Source of the DNA: Atriophallophorus winterbourni
Lineage: Eukaryota; Platyhelminthes; Trematoda; Plagiorchiida; Microphallidae
Assembly: GCA_013407085.1 (NCBI GenBank)
Contig: JACCGJ010010537.1
Span: 1-64,000, forward strand
Reading direction: 5' to 3'
DNA length: 64,000 bases
The notes beneath the pieces were generated by a model that saw only the letters and a list, made by a program, of their open reading frames with translations, did no database searches and was not told the DNA's origin. Below, in pieces: positions 62,801-64,000 of this stretch. Within the stretch, counting starts at the first letter, position 1; the number at the start of each line of letters is the position of its first letter. The position numbers were made by a program, and so were the translations under genes.

Positions 62801-63851
62801 AACCTATTTCATAAAAGCTTCAGTTTGAAATAGTGCTTTTTCGCCGTACATTAAATCACATTCTAAAGTAGACTGTTTAGCTTACTTGAATTTCTCCGTT
62901 CTCGTAATGTGAGGGTAACAAACGACAACTCTCTGCGACACTTCATCATTGCGCTGCCCATTGATCCTTCAGATATAGCAAGTCTTGTTGGCATAGTTTC
63001 TTTGGTTTTATGTCATTTAACTTTTGGTGTTATTCTCCATTTGCTAATGCTGGCGGTGTTGTTAATTTCATTTCATTTCATTCTCCCGACCCTAGAAACT
63101 TTTAATCAGGCATTTTGTTTAGGGAACATAATGCTATAAATCTACTCACACTATTCGTTGGTTGTTACTTTTTTCCGGACAGGTACTTCGCCCACCTCAA
63201 TATTTTGTTACGCGATATATTTTGTTCCTATCACTAAAGCAACAGCCGGTTCAACCTGACTTATTGAGTCTGACAAGACCAGACTTATAAATCTCACACC
63301 GCTGACGTTCTATTTGATTTCAGCTCATGCTCACATTTTTACTGAATTATTCCAACTAAACTTAACTCGATCTCAATGGATATTTTTTCCACAGGAACGG
63401 TTCATAAACTCCTTCAAGGATAGTAAGCCTAGCAAGAAAGCTCGATGTGGCGTCATTCGAATTGTCCGCAATTATGTCGACTTCGCCGAGTCATCCGTGA
63501 TGGTGTTTGCGCGTAGCAGCCGACTTGTCGATTTGGAGCGCGCTCATGGTGAACTAGTCCGAGCTTTGATGGCGCAGCTTGAATACATCGCTTCGCAGAG
63601 CGTAAAGACCCCGCGTGAGGTTGTGCAATTAGGTACGGAGATTCATTACTTCCGCTTCTCGTTCTACTGTTTTCACCGATTACAGCATATGGTTTCGATT
63701 TGTAGAAAATTACCACCGACTTTATGACATGATCCGTCGTTTGAAAATGCCTGGCCTAGATGAGTATCTTCATGAGGCAAAAAACCGCTATACGAGAGCA
63801 TTGCAAGAATACACCAAAAACTGTATGGGACGTCCGTTAGAGAAGCTTGCT
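41175..63851 (+). CDS. EXOC1: EXOC1/SEC3, exocyst complex component 1, 13 exons, 3' end outside window
   Basis: Exocyst subunit that helps tether secretory vesicles to the plasma membrane. Exons: 41175-41298, 41333-41499, 48168-48318, 49189-49403, 49839-49964, 51185-51419, 54150-54487, 55432-55531, 56323-56414, 59583-59681, 60997-61275, 63395-63632, 63706-63851. All junctions are GT/AG and keep one frame for 770 codons; the human protein is about 890 residues, so roughly the last 110-130 are missing. Exons 1-3 form the PH-like lipid- and Rho-binding region, exons 4-6 the coiled coil that packs with other subunits, exons 7-13 the helical rod. The best match to the family is exons 12-13 ([36 protein letters not shown]). 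Only intron 1 is tiny (34 bp); the others are swollen by repeats, intron 2 to 6.7 kb. Confidence 0.95.
41333..41499 (+). CDS. EXOC1: EXOC1 exon 2
   Basis: [20 protein letters not shown] and [10 protein letters not shown] match the middle strands of the PH-like fold. Preceded by an unusually short 34-bp intron, as often seen for early introns in flatworm genes. Confidence 0.92.
42145..42790 (+). pseudogene. RTE-like LINE RT fragment in EXOC1 intron 2
   Basis: Begins at the catalytic box [13 protein letters not shown] and continues [54 protein letters not shown], then through stops to [14 protein letters not shown]. Related to the copies at 43449 and 46163 but more decayed. Joined directly to the interspersed repeat at 42790. 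Confidence 0.78.
42790..42960 (+). repeat. Short interspersed repeat (CATA-tailed), two tandem copies
   Basis: Two partial copies: TCGAGGCCTGGGCAACCTGA to TTTCATACATACATA (42796-42890), then CACCCATGTGCATTCTCTGACTG-type sequence to 42960. Consensus features are CAGTCTCTGACTGTGCGGCA and GCCTGGATCAGGC just before the tail. Confidence 0.8.
43065..43195 (+). repeat. Interspersed repeat variant with (GAT)n tail
   Basis: Ends TTTGTCTGGCTCCAGACTTG then GCTTCATGATGATGATG. Same 3' architecture as the CATA-tailed repeat, with a different stem sequence and tail. A second copy lies at 47040-47165. Confidence 0.7.
43196..43437 (+). repeat. 3' UTR of an RTE-like LINE, isolated copy
   Basis: Follows the 3' UTR of the LINE at 43990-44320 segment by segment (AAGCTTGTTATGAT, AAAGCCG, CGCTCTACTCGTTTAC) and is directly followed by another copy of the same LINE at 43449, a head-to-tail arrangement. 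Confidence 0.65.
43449..44322 (+). pseudogene. RTE-like LINE 3' end, plus-strand arm of an inverted pair
   Basis: From GGCGTCAGAAAGGACTGTCT through [39 protein letters not shown] to the 3' UTR ending GTGTAATGCTG. Nearly identical to the reverse complement of 45868-46707, but a TGA inside the region preceding VSCYNR and other changes break the frame. Confidence 0.82.
44590..44890 (+). repeat. Interspersed repeat, long copy
   Basis: Starts with GTGCAGCATTTATGTGCTGT and GCCAACGGTAGTGGAGCT, passes a pyrimidine-rich expansion (44700-44785) and ends with the degenerate consensus tail ending TTTCATACCTCATAC. The same left part precedes the copy at 61450-61682, so the full unit is about 230-300 bp. 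Confidence 0.75.
44985..45430 (-). pseudogene. Coding-like remnant of unknown identity in EXOC1 intron 2
   Basis: Minus strand pieces [40 protein letters not shown] and, in another frame, [20 protein letters not shown] with [18 protein letters not shown]. Not recognised. Protein-like composition with at least two frame breaks suggests a dead retroelement ORF or processed gene rather than an EXOC1 exon. Confidence 0.3.
45590..45850 (+). pseudogene. RTE-like LINE C-terminal fragment
   Basis: [20 protein letters not shown] followed by ALFAKPGRN, the conserved C-terminal motif of this LINE group. It stops exactly where the tail of the minus-strand copy begins (45854), so the two LINE copies meet tail to tail. 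Confidence 0.72.
45854..46980 (-). pseudogene. RTE-like LINE 3' half, minus-strand arm of an inverted pair
   Basis: An open frame of 254 codons (46163-46927) covers the C-terminal RT part: [101 protein letters not shown] 3' UTR with a stem-loop follows, then a (GAT)n tail at 45854-45876. The intact frame suggests a recent insertion. 5'-truncated just after the catalytic box. Confidence 0.87.
47040..47165 (+). repeat. Interspersed repeat variant with (GAT)n tail, second copy
   Basis: Ends CTTTGTCTGCTTCCAGACTT followed by GCGTTTCATGATGATGATG. Compare 43065-43195. Confidence 0.7.
47590..47930 (+). pseudogene. RTE-like LINE C-terminal fragment
   Basis: [40 protein letters not shown]: decayed versions of [21 protein letters not shown] and RGGQ...LKKLTS. 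It lies 240 bp before EXOC1 exon 3 but is not part of it. Confidence 0.6.
48168..48318 (+). CDS. EXOC1: EXOC1 exon 3
   Basis: [20 protein letters not shown] and [17 protein letters not shown], the C-terminal helix of the PH-like fold and the KKIDFVNVSS region of human. Ends phase 1. Confidence 0.92.
48690..48795 (+). repeat. Interspersed repeat, diverged copy
   Basis: GTCTAGACCCGGTAACATGA, CTTCGACTGTGTAG, CACCAGGTTTGTGTTTTGAT, ACATCATACC. All consensus blocks are present in order with many changes; in EXOC1 intron 3. Confidence 0.6.
49189..49403 (+). CDS. EXOC1: EXOC1 exon 4
   Basis: Acidic linker and [16 protein letters not shown], the start of the coiled coil. The frame of exon 5 requires the donor GGT|GTACGC (exon end 49403) rather than the overlapping G|GTGTAC at 49401, giving DMEG-TNIHSIM, which aligns with human LDG-ANIQSIM. 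Confidence 0.88.
49839..49964 (+). CDS. EXOC1: EXOC1 exon 5
   Basis: [20 protein letters not shown] and [20 protein letters not shown], heptad-like helix of the exocyst core coiled coil. 42 complete codons. Confidence 0.92.
50997..51110 (+). repeat. Interspersed repeat, well-kept copy
   Basis: CTGTCTAGGCCTGGGCAACC to TTTCATACCATACCATAC. Contains the terminal stem GCCTGGATCAGGC intact. EXOC1 intron 5. Confidence 0.8.
51185..51419 (+). CDS. EXOC1: EXOC1 exon 6
   Basis: [20 protein letters not shown] and [18 protein letters not shown], matching the human GIEACTNAADALLQCM stretch that closes the coiled coil. Confidence 0.92.
51540..51640 (+). repeat. Interspersed repeat, diverged copy
   Basis: CTGTCTAGGCTTGGGTAACC, GTGCAGTCAATGACCGTG, TTTGTCTGGTTCATGCTTGG. 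EXOC1 intron 6. Confidence 0.7.
51895..51995 (-). repeat. Interspersed repeat, minus strand
   Basis: Reverse complement contains TTTGCCTGGATCAGGATTGT and ends in a short tail. EXOC1 intron 6. Confidence 0.7.
52785..52875 (-). repeat. Interspersed repeat, minus strand
   Basis: Reverse complement shows GGCGTGGGCAACTGACAGTA, CAGTCCCTGACTGTGTAGCA and CTTGGTCAGACTTGTGAA. EXOC1 intron 6. Confidence 0.7.
53440..53651. mobile_element. Palindromic MITE with about 50-bp terminal inverted repeats
   Basis: 212 bp bounded by GCTTACATGTGGGGACTA and its complement TAGTCCCCACATGTAAGC. The inverted repeats extend through AAGTCC(C/T)ACAATCG and GTGCAAT.CAGCACCG. The centre has a second hairpin (TGGAATGTTT, TTCAACATTCCA). 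No coding capacity. A truncated copy is at 34299-34445. Superfamily unknown. Confidence 0.82.
53761..53796. repeat. (TA)18 microsatellite
   Basis: Uninterrupted TA dinucleotides in EXOC1 intron 6. Confidence 0.95.
54150..54487 (+). CDS. EXOC1: EXOC1 exon 7
   Basis: [20 protein letters not shown] and [13 protein letters not shown] begin the rod (human RELFARRLASHLNNVF). A Ser-rich, less conserved insert follows, then [20 protein letters not shown]. Longest exon seen. Confidence 0.92.
54520..54645 (+). repeat. Hammerhead repeat copy, ribozyme core broken
   Basis: Shares TTGTTTACCATTTATCCACT and ACTGTCTCCAC with 32260-32320, but the core reads CTTAGTGA and the GAAAC is followed by CCTTGG, so no active fold. 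In EXOC1 intron 7. Confidence 0.65.
54905..55200. repeat. Further hammerhead repeat copies, degraded
   Basis: 54941-54990 (minus) keeps CTGATGAGTGCAAACAGCAT but has GACA for the core GAAA. 54995-55070 and 55125-55200 carry flanking parts (TGGCAAACAGC, GTGTGATGGATCTGCATTC, GCAGCCGGTTGTGGAGTG). In EXOC1 intron 7. Confidence 0.6.
55203..55262 (+). repeat. Interspersed repeat, 5' part only
   Basis: CCTGACAATATGCTAGCCCA and GTGCAGTCTATAGCTGTGCG; the terminal stem and tail are lost. EXOC1 intron 7. Confidence 0.55.
55432..55531 (+). CDS. EXOC1: EXOC1 exon 8
   Basis: [20 protein letters not shown], matching the human NYMDYLSRLYEREIKDFFE region. Phase 0 in, phase 1 out. Confidence 0.9.
56323..56414 (+). 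CDS. EXOC1: EXOC1 exon 9
   Basis: Ser/Thr-rich linker ([20 protein letters not shown]) equal in place to the long low-complexity linker of human EXOC1. Sequence match is weak, but both splice sites and phases fit the neighbours. Confidence 0.75.
56736..56818. repeat. Imperfect (TA)n microsatellite
   Basis: TA runs broken by CTATA, GATATA and AGAGATCT. It borders the truncated 3' side of the RTE-like element in intron 9. Confidence 0.9.
56830..58935 (-). mobile_element. RTE-like LINE, 5' complete and 3' truncated, in EXOC1 intron 9
   Basis: Minus strand: leader (58449-58935), endonuclease ORF, linker, then an abrupt end next to the TA microsatellite before any RT motif. LINE copies usually lose the 5' side, so this is the reverse of the rule and points to a later deletion. 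The leader shares the motif at 58473-58492 with the RTE-like element at 8606. Confidence 0.82.
57147..58448 (-). pseudogene. RTE-like LINE endonuclease ORF
   Basis: 433 open codons. A variable N-terminus, then the endonuclease: [40 protein letters not shown] (catalytic Glu), [59 protein letters not shown], and [10 protein letters not shown] with the catalytic Asp-His. Unlike the copy at 7371 all catalytic motifs are present. The frame is lost near 57390 and the linker continues to about 56845 ([19 protein letters not shown]). No RT follows. Confidence 0.87.
59583..59681 (+). CDS. EXOC1: EXOC1 exon 10
   Basis: [20 protein letters not shown] followed by ANFFNTQ, aligning with human [20 protein letters not shown]. 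Confidence 0.9.
60020..60130 (+). repeat. Interspersed repeat, diverged, with CATA tail
   Basis: TGTGCGACACTGTAATTTCATACATACATACATACATG: the stem is lost but the tail is kept. EXOC1 intron 10. Confidence 0.5.
60997..61275 (+). CDS. EXOC1: EXOC1 exon 11
   Basis: [20 protein letters not shown] and [18 protein letters not shown]; human has [21 protein letters not shown] at the same place. Confidence 0.92.
61325..61370 (-). repeat. Interspersed repeat, short minus-strand remnant
   Basis: Reverse complement shows the GTCTGGACATGTGATTTCAT end, just after EXOC1 exon 11. Confidence 0.45.
61450..61682 (+). repeat. Interspersed repeat, best-preserved copy
   Basis: From GTGCAGCATTTCTGTGCTGT through GCCAACGGTAGTGAGCTGCA, GTCTAGGCCTGGGCAACCTG, CAGTCTCTGACTGTGCGGCA and stem GCCTGGATCAGGC (61646-61658) to a (CATA)n tail. 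Good reference copy. EXOC1 intron 11. Confidence 0.85.
62272..62378 (-). repeat. Interspersed repeat, minus strand
   Basis: Reverse complement: GTTTAGGCCTGGGCATCCTG, CAGTCTTTGACTGCGCAGCA, GCCTGGATCAGGATTGTT. EXOC1 intron 11. Confidence 0.75.
63395..63632 (+). CDS. EXOC1: EXOC1 exon 12
   Basis: [20 protein letters not shown] and [18 protein letters not shown], among the most conserved parts of the family. Ends phase 1. Confidence 0.95.
63706..63851 (+). CDS. EXOC1: EXOC1 exon 13, last exon in the window
   Basis: [20 protein letters not shown] and GRPLEKLA. The following acceptor-like CGCAG at 63946-63950 would put a TGA at once in frame, so the next real exon probably lies beyond 64000. Confidence 0.93.
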
Positions 63852-64000
63852 GTGAGTCGATTTTCGTATTCAACCTATTTTCCTCCAGTAATCCGCTTTT
63901 GACATTATTTTTTGACCGTTCTTTTTCGTTTGCTAACTTTAATTCGCAGGTGTGACTACACTATGAAGGATTTGGTTCTTGTGAATGGCCACACAAGTCA

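Noticed and set aside
63946..64000. Acceptor-like CGCAG at 63950 as the start of EXOC1 exon 14
   Set aside because: In the required phase the first codons are GTG TGA, a stop; the real exon is probably beyond the window.
1..64000. tRNA or rRNA genes, bacterial operons, phage or viral genes
   Set aside because: None was recognised on either strand; retroelement pol genes account for all polymerase-like matches.

Overview
The window looks like a large, repeat-rich animal genome, most likely a parasitic flatworm (digenean trematode). The basis is AT-rich non-coding DNA, spliceosomal genes with small exons in long introns, LTR retrotransposons with the Cys-His-Cys-Cys Gag knuckle and TGTAGTGG...CCACTACA ends of the CsRn1 type first described from Clonorchis, RTE- and CR1-like LINEs, and hammerhead-ribozyme repeats of the sort known from flatworms. 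The species cannot be fixed from the sequence. There is no sign of a bacterial or viral replicon.

Two host genes are recognisable, both on the right. On the minus strand (39936-40724, plus a 5' UTR exon near 40807-40900) lies a three-coding-exon HMGB-type chromatin protein of 225 residues with two HMG boxes and a short acidic tail. Head to head with it, about 0.3 kb away, starts EXOC1/SEC3 on the plus strand, a subunit of the exocyst that tethers secretory vesicles to the plasma membrane. Thirteen exons (41175 to 63851, 770 codons, every exon junction in frame) cover the PH-like domain, the coiled coil and most of the helical rod. The last part lies beyond the window.

The left 37 kb is a graveyard of nested mobile elements. 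1-4097: a hAT transposon with a five-exon, now broken BED-finger transposase, whose four introns are made of the same TTCGCTATAC-like repeat as its ends. 4433-8870: a CR1-like LINE fragment fused to an RTE-like LINE, both on the minus strand. 10698-18230: a tandem array of a CsRn1-like LTR family (185-bp LTRs), one LTR of which was hit by a second CsRn1-like element (10728-14845) with a clean 4-bp target duplication. 18231-26969: an inverted solo LTR, a LINE RT, a third gypsy element (about 21240-25871) inserted into the gag of an older mag-like gypsy element, and a perfect solo LTR. 27479-28141 and 31949-32400: foldback repeats carrying hammerhead ribozymes. 32530-33372: a CR1-like LINE end. 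34871-36989: a piggyBac element with intact TTAA-flanked ends but a broken transposase. 37205-37640: an RTE-like 3' end.

The EXOC1 introns contain LINE fragments (including a near-identical inverted pair in intron 2), many copies of a short interspersed repeat with a (CATA)n tail and a conserved terminal stem-loop, a palindromic MITE, degraded hammerhead repeats and a 5'-complete but 3'-truncated RTE-like LINE. Long parts of the window (8.9-10.4, 28.1-31.9, 33.4-34.9 and 37.6-39.7 kb) hold no gene that can be supported.
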